Shown here: positions 1 through 6,684 of the stretch, piece by piece | How positions within the stretch are numbered: the stretch's first letter is position 1 | How the letters are laid out: each line of letters begins with the position of its first letter | Source: Hyphomicrobiales bacterium | GTDB lineage: Bacteria > Pseudomonadota > Alphaproteobacteria > Rhizobiales > Beijerinckiaceae | Reading direction: 5' to 3' | Assembly (NCBI GenBank): GCA_947447895.1 | Contig: CANFLM010000027.1 | Span: 1 to 32,656 of the forward strand | Length of the DNA stretch: 32,656 nucleotides | The notes under the pieces: model-generated | What the model was told of the DNA's origin: nothing | The model's database searches: none | The model's input: the letters and a program-made list of their open reading frames with translations, nothing else | Made by a program: the position numbers and the translations under genes

Positions 1-86
1 CAGTCTCGGACAGGACATAACCGCCAAACCAAACGATAACCACCAGGATCCGGGCAAGCCGTATCTTGGTCGTTCATCCATTGGGT

Positions 87-106
87 GCGGGAAACGAATT
101 TCCCGC
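87..106 (-). other. Perfect 8-bp hairpin with UUCG loop in rplJ leader
   Basis: On the minus strand GCGGGAAA and UUUCCCGC pair across a UUCG tetraloop. There is no U-run after it, so it is not an intrinsic terminator. It is well placed to be part of a structured leader RNA for rplJ. Confidence 0.5.
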
Positions 107-133
107 TTTGGCGGTCTTTTCAGTCTCGAATGA

Positions 134-174
134 AACTGAAAAACAAGACCCACACAGGCTAGCCCGCATGGGTC
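134..174 (-). terminator. Candidate second terminator or attenuator before rplJ
   Basis: On the minus strand GACCCA (174-169) pairs with TGGGTC (152-147) around an inner GGCT/AGCC pairing, and is followed by a U-rich run (TTGTTTTT). It lies about 180 bases beyond the strong rplA terminator, so it could be an attenuator in the rplJ leader or a backup terminator. The stem is only moderately strong. Confidence 0.35.
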
Positions 175-352
175 ATATGTCATCAGACAAGCCTTTAACC
201 CGCTTCGCGCGTGATGCCAAGCACAAAATGATCCCCGCTCCGGATTTTTTCAAAAAAGCGACGAAAACGTCATTGGCCGGCTGCAGACAAACGGAAAATT
301 CCATAAATCTTTGAAAAATATTGATTTTATCAAGAAACAAACCGGACCATAA

Positions 353-378
353 AAAAACCCGGCCGGAGCCGGGTTTTT
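353..378. terminator. Intrinsic terminator after rplA
   Basis: An 11-bp perfect stem (AAAAACCCGGC with GCCGGGTTTTT) closes a 4-base loop, giving A and T runs on both sides so that it can work in both directions. It begins 21 bases past the rplA stop and separates rplK-rplA from the downstream rplJ region. Confidence 0.85.
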
Positions 379-399
379 CAATCTTATGGAGCAAAAGGC

Positions 400-1095
400 T
401 TAGTTGTTGACCGAAGACAGATCAACGCGCACGCCCGGACCCATGGTCGAGGTAACAGCCAGACGCTGGATGTAGGAGCCCTTGGCGCCTGTCGGCTTGG
501 CCTTGGCCACGGCATCCACGAAAGCGCGGATGTTTTCAGCCAGCTTTTCAGCCGAGAACGAGACCTTGCCGATACCGGCATGGATGATCCCGGCCTTTTC
601 GACGCGGAACTCCACGGCGCCGCCCTTGGCAGCAGCCACGGCAGCGGTGATGTCCATGGTCACGGTGCCGACCTTGGGGTTCGGCATCATGCCGCGCGGG
701 CCGAGCACTTTACCAAGACGACCAACCAGGGGCATCATGTCAGGAGTGGCAATGCAGCGATCGAAGTCGATCGTGCCGCCATTGACAATTTCAAACAGGT
801 CTTCCGCACCGATCACGTCTGCGCCGGCAGCCTTGGCTTCATCAGCCTTCGGGCCACGGGCGAAAACGGCGACGCGCATCGTGCGGCCCGAGCCATTCGG
901 CAGGTTGCACACGCCACGCACCATCTGGTCGGCATGACGAGGGTCAACGCCCAGGTTCATGGCCACTTCGATGGTTTCGTCGAATTTGGCGGTGGAGCGT
1001 TCTTTCACCATCGTCAGTGCTTCGGTGAGAGAATAGAGTTTTACGCGGTCAATGCCTTCACGGGCTGCGCGGATACGTTTGCCATGCTGTGCCAT
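400..1095 (-). CDS. rplA: 50S ribosomal protein L1
   Basis: Ribosomal protein L1 of 231 residues, the normal length. It binds 23S rRNA at the L1 stalk and helps deacylated tRNA leave the ribosome. The family signature is clear: an N-terminal [13 protein letters not shown] segment, then [26 protein letters not shown] in the middle and an S-T-M-G-P-G segment near the C-terminus. It starts 2 bases after the rplK stop, so the two are cotranscribed and probably translationally coupled. In many bacteria L1 represses its own rplK-rplA mRNA; a hairpin lies in the rplK leader (1634-1653), but I cannot show an L1 site there. A strong terminator follows the gene. Confidence 0.98.
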   Translation of the reverse strand: MAQHGKRIRAAREGIDRVKLYSLTEALTMVKERSTAKFDETIEVAMNLGVDPRHADQMVRGVCNLPNGSGRTMRVAVFARGPKADEAKAAGADVIGAEDLFEIVNGGTIDFDRCIATPDMMPLVGRLGKVLGPRGMMPNPKVGTVTMDITAAVAAAKGGAVEFRVEKAGIIHAGIGKVSFSAEKLAENIRAFVDAVAKAKPTGAKGSYIQRLAVTSTMGPGVRVDLSSVNN

Positions 1096-1097
1096 GA

Positions 1098-1526
1098 TTA
1101 TGCCACCACCTCTAGACCCATGGAAATTGCGGAGCCACGGATCATGGCTGCGGCGGCTTCAACCGTGTCGCAGTTCAGATCGGGCATTTTTGCCGCAGCG
1201 ATTTCGTTGATCTGGGCCTGTGTGATCTTGGCGATCGTGCCACGTCCGGTGGTGCCGGAGCCCTTTTCAATCTTCGCGGCCTTCTTTAGATAGAAGGACA
1301 CGGGAGGCAACTTCATTTCAAATGTGAAGGAGCGATCCTGATAGGCCGTGATGACGACCGGAATCGGGGTGCCCTTTTCCATCTGTGCGGTCTTCGCGTT
1401 GAAGGCCTTGCAGAATTCCATAATGTTCAGGCCACGCTGACCGAGCGCAGGACCGATTGGGGGCGAAGGATTCGCCGCGCCAGCCGGCACCTGAAGCTTC
1501 ACGTAACCAGTGATCTTCTTTGCCAT
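1098..1526 (-). CDS. rplK: 50S ribosomal protein L11
   Basis: Ribosomal protein L11, 142 residues, standard length. It forms the GTPase-associated centre of the large subunit and is needed for (p)ppGpp synthesis by RelA. The start at 1526 gives the conserved [16 protein letters not shown] opening, and a GGAGC ribosome-binding site lies 7 bases upstream. The frame is open a further 30 codons upstream, but that extension has no L11 homology and its GGGAGG is too close to its own ATG. The N-terminal domain carries [13 protein letters not shown], the C-terminal RNA-binding domain [15 protein letters not shown]. It forms an operon with rplA downstream and nusG/secE upstream. Confidence 0.98.
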   Translation of the reverse strand: MAKKITGYVKLQVPAGAANPSPPIGPALGQRGLNIMEFCKAFNAKTAQMEKGTPIPVVITAYQDRSFTFEMKLPPVSFYLKKAAKIEKGSGTTGRGTIAKITQAQINEIAAAKMPDLNCDTVEAAAAMIRGSAISMGLEVVA

Positions 1527-1633
1527 TGTACTGCTCCAATTATGCCCGACACCGGAACGGCTTGGGCGGTTGCAGATTGCGGTGCGGTATGAGCTCCCGG
1601 CGGCAAAACCGGGCATACCTCCCGCAAAGTGAA

Positions 1634-1653
1634 GGCCGCTTTATCAAGCGGCC
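1634..1653 (-). promoter_or_regulatory. Leader hairpin in the nusG-rplK spacer
   Basis: The 184-base spacer between nusG and rplK contains a perfect 7-bp stem, GGCCGCT/AGCGGCC, with a 6-base loop. No U-run follows on the minus strand. A weaker CCCGG/CCGGG pairing lies nearer the rplK start. By analogy with other bacteria this spacer could hold the L1 autoregulatory site or a processing site; that is inference. Confidence 0.4.
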
Positions 1654-1710
1654 CGTCTCGAAAGGCAAGCTTTTATATCAAGCCTGCCCTTTATGGCTGG
1701 CGAAAAGGCC

Positions 1711-2241
1711 TTAGACCTTTTCCACCTGCGCATATTCCAGATCCACAGGGGTTGCACGACCGAAGATCGACACAGCCACTTTCAGACGGGCGCGAGCCTC
1801 GTCCACTTCTTCAACCACACCGTTGAAGGAGGCAAACGGACCATCCGCCACCCGCACCTGCTCACCCACTTCGAAGGTGACGGAGGGTTTCGGACGTTCG
1901 ACGCCATCAGCCACCTGGCCCTTGATCCGGTCGGCTTCCCGCTCGGAGATCGGCATCGGCTTGTTGTCCTGGCCAAGGAAACCCGTCACTTTCGGGGTAT
2001 TCTTGATCAGATGGAACACTTCGTCGGTCAGATCGCATTTGACCAGCACGTAACCGGGGAAAAATTTGCGCTCGGTGTCAACCTTGCGGCCACGGCGCAC
2101 TTCTACCACTTTTTCGGTCGGCACGAGGATTTCGTCGAAATGCTCGACCAGATTGCGCTGGGCGGCCTGATCGCGAATCGATTGCGCGACCTTGTTCTCG
2201 AAATTCGAATAGGCGTGAACGATATACCAGCGCTTCGACAT
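1711..2241 (-). CDS. nusG: Transcription termination/antitermination factor NusG
   Basis: NusG, 176 residues, normal length. It binds RNA polymerase at the clamp, suppresses pausing, recruits Rho and links transcription to the ribosome through S10. The N-terminal NGN domain begins with [17 protein letters not shown] and contains the family-typical [12 protein letters not shown]. The C-terminal KOW domain covers roughly residues 125-176, with [19 protein letters not shown] and the [13 protein letters not shown] ending. It sits between secE and rplK as in most bacteria. The leader carries an AGGAAAGAGACTTAAA segment closely resembling that before secE. Confidence 0.98.
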   Translation of the reverse strand: MSKRWYIVHAYSNFENKVAQSIRDQAAQRNLVEHFDEILVPTEKVVEVRRGRKVDTERKFFPGYVLVKCDLTDEVFHLIKNTPKVTGFLGQDNKPMPISEREADRIKGQVADGVERPKPSVTFEVGEQVRVADGPFASFNGVVEEVDEARARLKVAVSIFGRATPVDLEYAQVEKV

Positions 2242-2291
2242 GGGTTTAAGTCTCTTTCCTCAGCGTCTCAAATTCTTATACGTCGGTATTA

Positions 2292-2489
2292 TCAGCGACC
2301 CAAACCGAGCAGAAGGCCGACAAACCAGCGGATCGCAATATCGGACAGCAGAAAGAATACACTGGCCACAACCACCATGACAAACACCATGCCGGTTGTC
2401 ACAAGCGTTTCCTTACGGCTCGGCCATGTGACCTTTGCCGCTTCCGAGCGCACATTCTGCATGAACGCGAAGAAATTCGATTTCGCCAT
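2292..2489 (-). CDS. secE: Preprotein translocase subunit SecE
   Basis: Short single-membrane-span form of SecE, 65 residues, usual for alphaproteobacteria (the E. coli form has two extra spans). SecE clamps SecY in the SecYEG protein-conducting channel. An amphipathic N-terminal helix contains the conserved EAAKVTWPSRKET motif, followed by one hydrophobic segment from about residue 32 to 60. It lies between tRNA-Trp and nusG, the classical order, and should be cotranscribed with nusG (50-base gap). Confidence 0.96.
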   Translation of the reverse strand: MAKSNFFAFMQNVRSEAAKVTWPSRKETLVTTGMVFVMVVVASVFFLLSDIAIRWFVGLLLGLGR

Positions 2490-2655
2490 GACTTTAAGTC
2501 TTGTCCTTGGGAGCGTGCACCAATCAGTCCACGACCGTTATAGTCTGTCACAACCACACCCGAAGGCGGCCTGCGTTCGATACTCAAGCAACCCGACCTT
2601 CGAGCCGCCCTACCCTTGGCCAGGCAGCACGACTGTCGTGTCGAAACGATTCCGG

Positions 2656-2732
2656 TGGCAGGAGTGGAGGGACTCGAACCCGCAACCCCCGGTTTTGGAG
2701 ACCGGTGCTCTAGCCAGTTGAGCTACACTCCT
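2656..2732 (-). tRNA. tRNA-Trp (CCA)
   Basis: A full cloverleaf on the minus strand: 7-bp acceptor AGGAGTG/CACTCCT, D-arm GCTCAACTGGCTAGAGC, anticodon loop CTCCAAA giving anticodon CCA, T-arm with GGTTCGAGTCC, discriminator G and an encoded CCA tail. Its place between tuf and secE is conserved in many bacteria. Confidence 0.97.
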
Positions 2733-2799
2733 CCGGAAACGCCTGCGGCGGCCCATAGGTCCGCCGCGCCCCGTTCATTGACACGAGCGAAGGGGATTT

Positions 2800-2828
2800 G
2801 CAAGCACCTCTCCACATCTCGCTGTCAA
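2800..2828 (-). promoter_or_regulatory. Candidate promoter for tRNA-Trp/secE
   Basis: A perfect -35 box TTGACA lies on the minus strand at 2828-2823, preceded by a T-tract. At a 17-base spacing the -10 position reads GCTTGC, which is a poor match, so the call rests mainly on the -35. It is about 70 bases upstream of the tRNA 5' end. A second TTGACA on the opposite strand at 2779-2784 makes an imperfect inverted repeat with it. Confidence 0.35.
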
Positions 2829-2880
2829 AAAAACGCAACAATAGCACCCGATAGTCTGGAATTGATCTACCGGGAGACCA

Positions 2881-2967
2881 CCGCACCAGAATTCAAGGCC
2901 GGGTGCGGTGACCATTTGAACGAGCGGCAGCCGGGCTGCCTTGCGGTGTGCGGAGAGCCGCACACCG
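2881..2967 (-). other. Three successive hairpins in the tuf 3' untranslated region
   Basis: Directly after the tuf stop, the minus-strand RNA can form a perfect 10-bp stem (2944-2953 with 2958-2967, 4-base loop), a 6-bp stem (GGCAGC/GCTGCC, 2926-2940) and a 7-bp stem (CCGCACC/GGTGCGG, 2881-2908). None is followed by a U-run except a distant T-tract near 2830. They look like mRNA-stabilising or processing structures between tuf and tRNA-Trp. Confidence 0.55.
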
Positions 2968-2978
2968 ACTATCGCTGA

Positions 2979-4169
2979 TTAGGCGATGATGGATGCGACG
3001 ACGCCTGCGCCGACGGTGCGGCCACCTTCGCGGATTGCGAAACGCAGCTTTTCTTCCATCGCGATCGGCGAAATCAGTTCGACTTCCATCGCGATGTTGT
3101 CACCAGGCATCACCATTTCCGTGCCTTCGGGAAGCGCGACCATGCCGGTCACGTCCGTCGTGCGGAAATAGAACTGCGGGCGGTAGTTCGTGAAGAATGG
3201 CGTATGACGGCCACCTTCTTCCTTGGTCAGAATATAGGCTTCTGCCTTGAACTTGGTGTGGCCCTTCACGGAACCCGGCTTGGCCAGAACCTGACCGCGC
3301 TCGACTTCCTCGCGCTTGGTGCCGCGCAGCAGGCAGCCCACGTTATCGCCGGCTTCACCCTGATCGAGCAGCTTGCGGAACATTTCGACGCCCGTGCAGG
3401 TCGTCTTGATGGTGGGCTTCAAACCGATGATTTCGATTTCTTCTCCGACCTTCACAACGCCACGCTCGATACGGCCGGTCACAACGGTGCCGCGACCCGA
3501 GATCGAGAACACGTCTTCAACAGGCATCAGGAATGGCTGGTCCTTCGGACGCTCTGGCTGAGGAATATAGGCATCAACCGTTTCCATCAGCTTCAGGATC
3601 GCGTCATGGCCGATTTCCGGACGCTTGTCTTCCAGCGCGCAGACAGCCGAACCCTTGGTGATCGGAATATCGTCGCCGGGGAAATCATACTTGGACAGCA
3701 GCTCGCGCACTTCCAGCTCGACCAGTTCCAGCAGCTCTTCGTCGTCGACCAGGTCGACCTTGTTCATGAAGACAACCAGAGCAGGCACACCGACCTGACG
3801 GGCCAGCAGAATGTGCTCGCGGGTCTGGGGCATCGGGCCGTCAGCGGCCGACACAACCAGGATCGCGCCATCCATCTGCGCCGCACCGGTGATCATGTTC
3901 TTCACATAATCGGCGTGGCCGGGGCAATCGACGTGGGCATAGTGGCGGTTCTTGGTTTCGTATTCGACGTGAGCCGTCGAAATCGTGATCCCGCGAGCCT
4001 TTTCTTCAGGCGCCTTGTCAATCTGGTCGTAAGCGGTGAAGTGCGCACCACCGGCTTCAGCGAGCACCTTCGTGATCGCAGCCGTCAATGACGTCTTCCC
4101 ATGGTCAACGTGACCAATCGTACCGATGTTGCAATGCGGCTTATTCCGCTCAAACTTTTCCTTGGCCAT
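2979..4169 (-). CDS. tuf: Elongation factor Tu
   Basis: EF-Tu, 396 residues, full length. It carries aminoacyl-tRNA to the ribosomal A site as a GTP complex. G motifs are intact: G1 [10 protein letters not shown] near residue 19, the switch I threonine in RGITIST, G3 [10 protein letters not shown]4 NKVD, and G5 near SAVCALE. Domains 2 and 3 follow with [14 protein letters not shown] and the C-terminal [13 protein letters not shown]. In alphaproteobacteria a second tuf copy usually sits after fusA; this one is the copy upstream of tRNA-Trp-secE. A weak AAGAGG/GAAGAG Shine-Dalgarno region precedes the ATG. Confidence 0.98.
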   Translation of the reverse strand: MAKEKFERNKPHCNIGTIGHVDHGKTSLTAAITKVLAEAGGAHFTAYDQIDKAPEEKARGITISTAHVEYETKNRHYAHVDCPGHADYVKNMITGAAQMDGAILVVSAADGPMPQTREHILLARQVGVPALVVFMNKVDLVDDEELLELVELEVRELLSKYDFPGDDIPITKGSAVCALEDKRPEIGHDAILKLMETVDAYIPQPERPKDQPFLMPVEDVFSISGRGTVVTGRIERGVVKVGEEIEIIGLKPTIKTTCTGVEMFRKLLDQGEAGDNVGCLLRGTKREEVERGQVLAKPGSVKGHTKFKAEAYILTKEEGGRHTPFFTNYRPQFYFRTTDVTGMVALPEGTEMVMPGDNIAMEVELISPIAMEEKLRFAIREGGRTVGAGVVASIIA

Positions 4170-4380
4170 GGCTCTTCATCACCTCTTATCATACACAAAA
4201 ATCGGATGCTCCCTCTGGCACGGTCAAGCAGGCCAAAGTCCAACAGCGCGCCCGAAATATCGCCAAATTCCGCGCCGTTCAAGCGAGAAAACTTGTCTAT
4301 GGGGCTTTTGTGACGCTTTTATTAAAAATCAAGGCAAAGACAGGCGAAAACGGCATTTCTTGCCCAACGGATACAACACT
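4170..4380 (-). other. Upstream region of tuf, no gene
   Basis: This is the tuf promoter and leader region. It is AT-richer than its surroundings and has several possible -35 boxes on the minus strand (for example TTGACC near 4222) but no matching -10 at good spacing, so I make no promoter call. I see no coding sequence. Confidence 0.4.
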
Positions 4381-4422
4381 CTTGCAAAGCGCGACTGCGC
4401 GCCCGAGCTGATGCGATGTCCT
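4381..4422 (-). repeat. 42-bp direct repeat, copy A
   Basis: This copy matches 4961-5002 at 39 of 42 positions, in the same orientation 580 bases apart. On the minus strand it contains a GCGCG-CAGT-CGCGC hairpin followed by CTTTGC, like a weak terminator. It lies 11 bases beyond the 3' end of the tRNA relic, just as copy B lies 13 bases beyond tRNA-Tyr. Confidence 0.85.
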
Positions 4423-4431
4423 AAAATAATA

Positions 4432-4481
4432 AATGAACCGGGTGAAGGGAATCGAACCGCCAAAGGCCTGCCATGCAGGCC
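4432..4481 (-). pseudogene. tRNA-like relic (T-arm and 3' end)
   Basis: Bases 4432-4458 match the 3' end of the neighbouring tRNA-Gly gene (4526-4552) at 25 of 27 positions, including the T-loop GGTTCGATTCC and the acceptor strand. The terminal CCA has become TCA. Immediately 5' on the minus strand is a 7-bp stem (4465-4471 with 4475-4481) where an anticodon arm would be, but with a 3-base loop. There is no D-arm or 5' acceptor strand, so it cannot be a working tRNA. Confidence 0.6.
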
Positions 4482-4527
4482 GTCAAAACCAAAAGAATCG
4501 AAGGTTCTGGATCCGGAATGGACCGAA

Positions 4528-4601
4528 TGGAGCGGGTGAAGGGAATCGAACCCTCGTATTCAGCTTGGAAGGCTGCTGCTCTACCATTGAGCTACACCCG
4601 C
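4528..4601 (-). tRNA. tRNA-Gly (TCC)
   Basis: Complete minus-strand cloverleaf: acceptor GCGGGTG paired with CACCCGC, D-arm GCTCAATGGTAGAGC, anticodon loop CTTCCAA giving anticodon TCC, T-arm with GGTTCGATTCC, discriminator T and an encoded CCA. 74 bases. Confidence 0.97.
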
Positions 4602-4689
4602 TTGATGGAGGTGCTTATGCCAGCACTCGCTTCCAGTGGCAAGATGGAATGTTGTGTTTCGGAGTTGGTGTGCCGTCTCGCTCCAAAAG

Positions 4690-4724
4690 TCGTGGATGGC
4701 CGGAACAAGTCCGGCCATGACAGT
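4690..4724 (+). repeat. REP-like palindrome, copy 1
   Basis: The sequence reads TCGTGGATGG-CCGGA, ACAAG, TCCGGCCATGACAGT, an imperfect palindrome with a TGGCCGGA/TCCGGCCA stem. It closely matches the reverse complement of 4890-4924, so the two copies face each other about 165 bases apart. Short intergenic palindromes of this CGTGGATG...CATGAC form are common in alphaproteobacterial genomes. Confidence 0.75.
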
Positions 4725-4762
4725 ATGGGGGGAGATTTGGGTGATCGGTTTGGAGGCGTTGC

Positions 4763-4826
4763 CTGGAGGGGTTGGGTTTAGGGGCGTGGGTCTGGAGGTG
4801 TGGGTCTAGAGGTGTGGGTTTGGGGA
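4763..4826 (+). repeat. G-rich tandem repeat with G-quadruplex potential
   Basis: Four near-copies of a 14-15 base unit run head to tail: CTGGAGGGGTTGGGT (4763), TTAGGGGCGTGGGT (4778), CTGGAGGTGTGGGT (4792) and CTAGAGGTGTGGGT (4806), then a partial TTGGGG. Bases 4768-4790 fit a four-tract G-quadruplex pattern with loops of 2 to 4 bases. Confidence 0.75.
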
Positions 4827-4889
4827 TTTTGTATGGGCAGGTCGAGAGTTAAAACGGCATCACCAAGCAAACGCGCCGATATTTCCAAA

Positions 4890-4924
4890 ACTGTCATGAC
4901 CGTCCTTGTGGCGGTCATCCACGA
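4890..4924 (-). repeat. REP-like palindrome, copy 2
   Basis: Inverted partner of 4690-4724. On the minus strand it reads TCGTGGATGACCG, CCACAAG, GACGGTCATGACAGT; the differences from copy 1 are largely within the stem arms. Confidence 0.7.
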
Positions 4925-4960
4925 TTTGTTTTTGGTTTTGAAAAAGCCAAACCACAGCCC

Positions 4961-5002
4961 CTTGCAAAGCGCGACTGCGCGGCCGGGCTGATGCGAGGTC
5001 CT
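4961..5002 (-). repeat. 42-bp direct repeat, copy B
   Basis: Same element as 4381-4422 with three mismatches. It begins 13 bases past the encoded CCA of tRNA-Tyr on the minus strand, so it may serve as that gene's 3' trailer or weak terminator. Confidence 0.85.
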
Positions 5003-5015
5003 GATGGAAAAAGAG

Positions 5016-5100
5016 TGGTGGGGGAAGCAGGACTCGAACCTGCGAAGGCGTAGCCAGCGGATTTACAGTCCGCCCCCTTTGCCGCTCGGGACATTCCCCC
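5016..5100 (-). tRNA. tRNA-Tyr (GTA)
   Basis: An 85-base class II tRNA on the minus strand: acceptor GGGGGAA/TTCCCCC, anticodon arm with CTGTAAA giving anticodon GTA, a long variable arm between the anticodon and T arms, T-arm GCAGGTTCGAGTCCTGC, discriminator A and encoded CCA. Confidence 0.97.
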
Positions 5101-5294
5101 ATACCTGTCGAACTCCGGCTTACAAGTCCGACGCAGGACACGAGTCACGCTCGCATCATGTGCGCCGCTTTATGGTAGCCGATCCGATTGGTGTCAACCT
5201 GAAAAAGCGCAAAGACAAAAGATCTTTCTAGAAAACGGCCGATTTGCGTCTCACTGCCGCCCATGCGAAAGAAGGGACAACCAAGGAGCTTGTC

Positions 5295-6275
5295 TTGAAA
5301 CAGCAACGTCCGCCGCAAGGCTTTAAAGGCAAACGCGGGTCCGAAACACCCTCTGGCGCATCCCGTACAAGCGGGCCGAAATCGGCTGGCGCCGGCCAGT
5401 TCCAGAAGCCTTCGCCGCGCTTTATCGAGCGCGAGACCAGCCGCTACGACAATCCCTGGCGCGGACGTGATGCCAAAGCGCATGAGCCGAACCAGCAGGA
5501 GAGCCGCTCCTTCGAACGACAGGACCGCCGCAAAGCCGGGCCCGATACGGGGGCAGGTCTCGAAGGCCCGCGCCATGGCCGCATGATGCTGTATGGCTTG
5601 CACGCCGTGAATGCCGCACTGGGCAATCCCAAACGCCGCTCCCACCGACTTTATGTGACACCCAATGCCCTGCCCCGCCTTGACCACGTGCCGACCGACC
5701 GCGGCTTCGAGACCATCGAGGTGCGCCCCGATGCGCTGGACAGGCTGCTGGGCACCGACACCGTGCATCAGGGCGTCGCGCTTGAAGTCGAGCCGCTGGC
5801 CGGTGTCGGACTGGATGACCTGGCCACCGAGGGCATCGTGCTGGTGCTGGACCAGATCACCGACCCGCACAATGTCGGGGCAATCCTGCGCTCGGCGGCG
5901 GCCTTCGGCGTCAAGGCTCTGGTGGTGACCGAACGCCACAGCCCGCACATGACAGGCGTGCTGGCCAAGACCGCGTCCGGCGCGCTCGAACATGTGCCGA
6001 TCATCGAGGTGGTCAACCTTTCACAATGCCTGATCCAGCTGGGGTCGATGGGCTTTTGGCGAATCGGGCTGGATTCCGAGGGGCCGGAGGTGCTCAACAA
6101 CACCAAGATCACCCCGCCGCTGGCTTTGGTGCTGGGGGCGGAAGGCAAGGGCTTGCGACGCCTGACGCGCGAGCGTTGCGATGTGCTGGCCCGTCTCGAT
6201 ATGCCCGGCGCAATCAAAAGTCTCAATGTCTCCAATGCCGCAGCCATCTCGCTGGCCTTGTTGACCCTGCGGTAA
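5295..6275 (+). CDS. rlmB: 23S rRNA 2'-O-ribose methyltransferase (RlmB/TrmH family)
   Basis: SPOUT-class 2'-O-methyltransferase, most likely RlmB, which makes Gm2251 in the 23S rRNA P-loop using S-adenosylmethionine. I set the start at TTG 5295 (326 residues) because AAGGAG lies 6 bases upstream; an ATG at 5244 in the same frame has no such site. Residues 1-90 are a basic, polar, probably disordered region rich in R, K, G, P and Q. A substrate-binding domain follows, then the knotted catalytic domain with motif 1 (DPHNVGAILRSAAAFG), motif 2 (VLGAEGKGLR) and motif 3 (SLNVSNAAAISL). It is divergent from tRNA-Tyr. The paralogous tRNA Gm18 enzyme is the main alternative. Confidence 0.9.
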   Translation: MKQQRPPQGFKGKRGSETPSGASRTSGPKSAGAGQFQKPSPRFIERETSRYDNPWRGRDAKAHEPNQQESRSFERQDRRKAGPDTGAGLEGPRHGRMMLYGLHAVNAALGNPKRRSHRLYVTPNALPRLDHVPTDRGFETIEVRPDALDRLLGTDTVHQGVALEVEPLAGVGLDDLATEGIVLVLDQITDPHNVGAILRSAAAFGVKALVVTERHSPHMTGVLAKTASGALEHVPIIEVVNLSQCLIQLGSMGFWRIGLDSEGPEVLNNTKITPPLALVLGAEGKGLRRLTRERCDVLARLDMPGAIKSLNVSNAAAISLALLTLR

Positions 6276-6684
6276 GACCCGCCCGCCCCCCTTGCCCTGC
6301 CAGCGCCCTACACCTTTTCGCCTTAGACGAAGTGTGGGGGTTCGTCGCATGCCAATCCCCTTTATATTGATGGCTCACGGTTGTTGTTCGGTAATGTTCG
6401 CGTTGCTGTCCCAATGGCCGATTTGAAAGGCTGGCATCAACCGATCAGCCATACAGAACGTTAAGTCACCTGCGGATCGGAACAGATTTCCATGTGACCA
6501 GGGTAAGGAGACACGGGGACCGCCGAGCGGGCCTCTCGATCAAGGGGGATGACGAATGTGGCCGCGTGACACAACCATATTCACGCATTTCCAGTTCACA
6601 AGGCCAAGACACAGAACAAGCTGAACCCGGCTTTGTTCTGCATTTCGGCTTTCGCTTTCCAGCAAGCTCAGAAGGAACAATTGT
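6276..6684 (+). other. Spacer and leader of the MHS transporter gene
   Basis: I see no supported gene in these 409 bases; a 64-codon frame opening with GTG at 6494 overlaps the transporter start and lacks a ribosome-binding site. Weak hairpins occur at 6326-6346 and near 6430. A stronger one at 6612-6640 pairs CAGAACAA with TTGTTCTG plus an inner GC pair with one bulged base; it sits 45 bases before the transporter ATG and is likely in its 5' untranslated region. No U-run follows it. Confidence 0.5.

Larger units (their letters stand above)
1..352 (-). other. Spacer between rplA and an off-window rplJ
   Basis: I see no convincing gene in this stretch; the small open frames across it have no recognisable content. 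It follows the rplA terminator on the minus strand, and in most bacteria rplJ-rplL-rpoB come next, so it is probably the promoter and leader region of rplJ. It holds two minus-strand hairpins, annotated separately at 134-174 and 87-106. L10-family leaders bind the L10-L12 complex in other bacteria, but I cannot match a kink-turn consensus here, so that role is inference from position only. Confidence 0.5.
4602..5015. other. tRNA-Gly to tRNA-Tyr spacer, repeat-rich, no gene
   Basis: No coding sequence is supported here. The region holds two inverted REP-like palindromes, a G-rich tandem repeat and repeat copy B, each listed separately. Its concentration of repeats is unlike the rest of the window. 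Confidence 0.6.

Noticed and set aside
1527-1616. 30-codon N-terminal extension of L11
   Set aside because: No L11 homology, and the GGGAGG before its ATG is only one base away from it; the start at 1526 gives the standard protein.
3204-4091. A 295-codon plus-strand open frame
   Set aside because: Antisense shadow of tuf.
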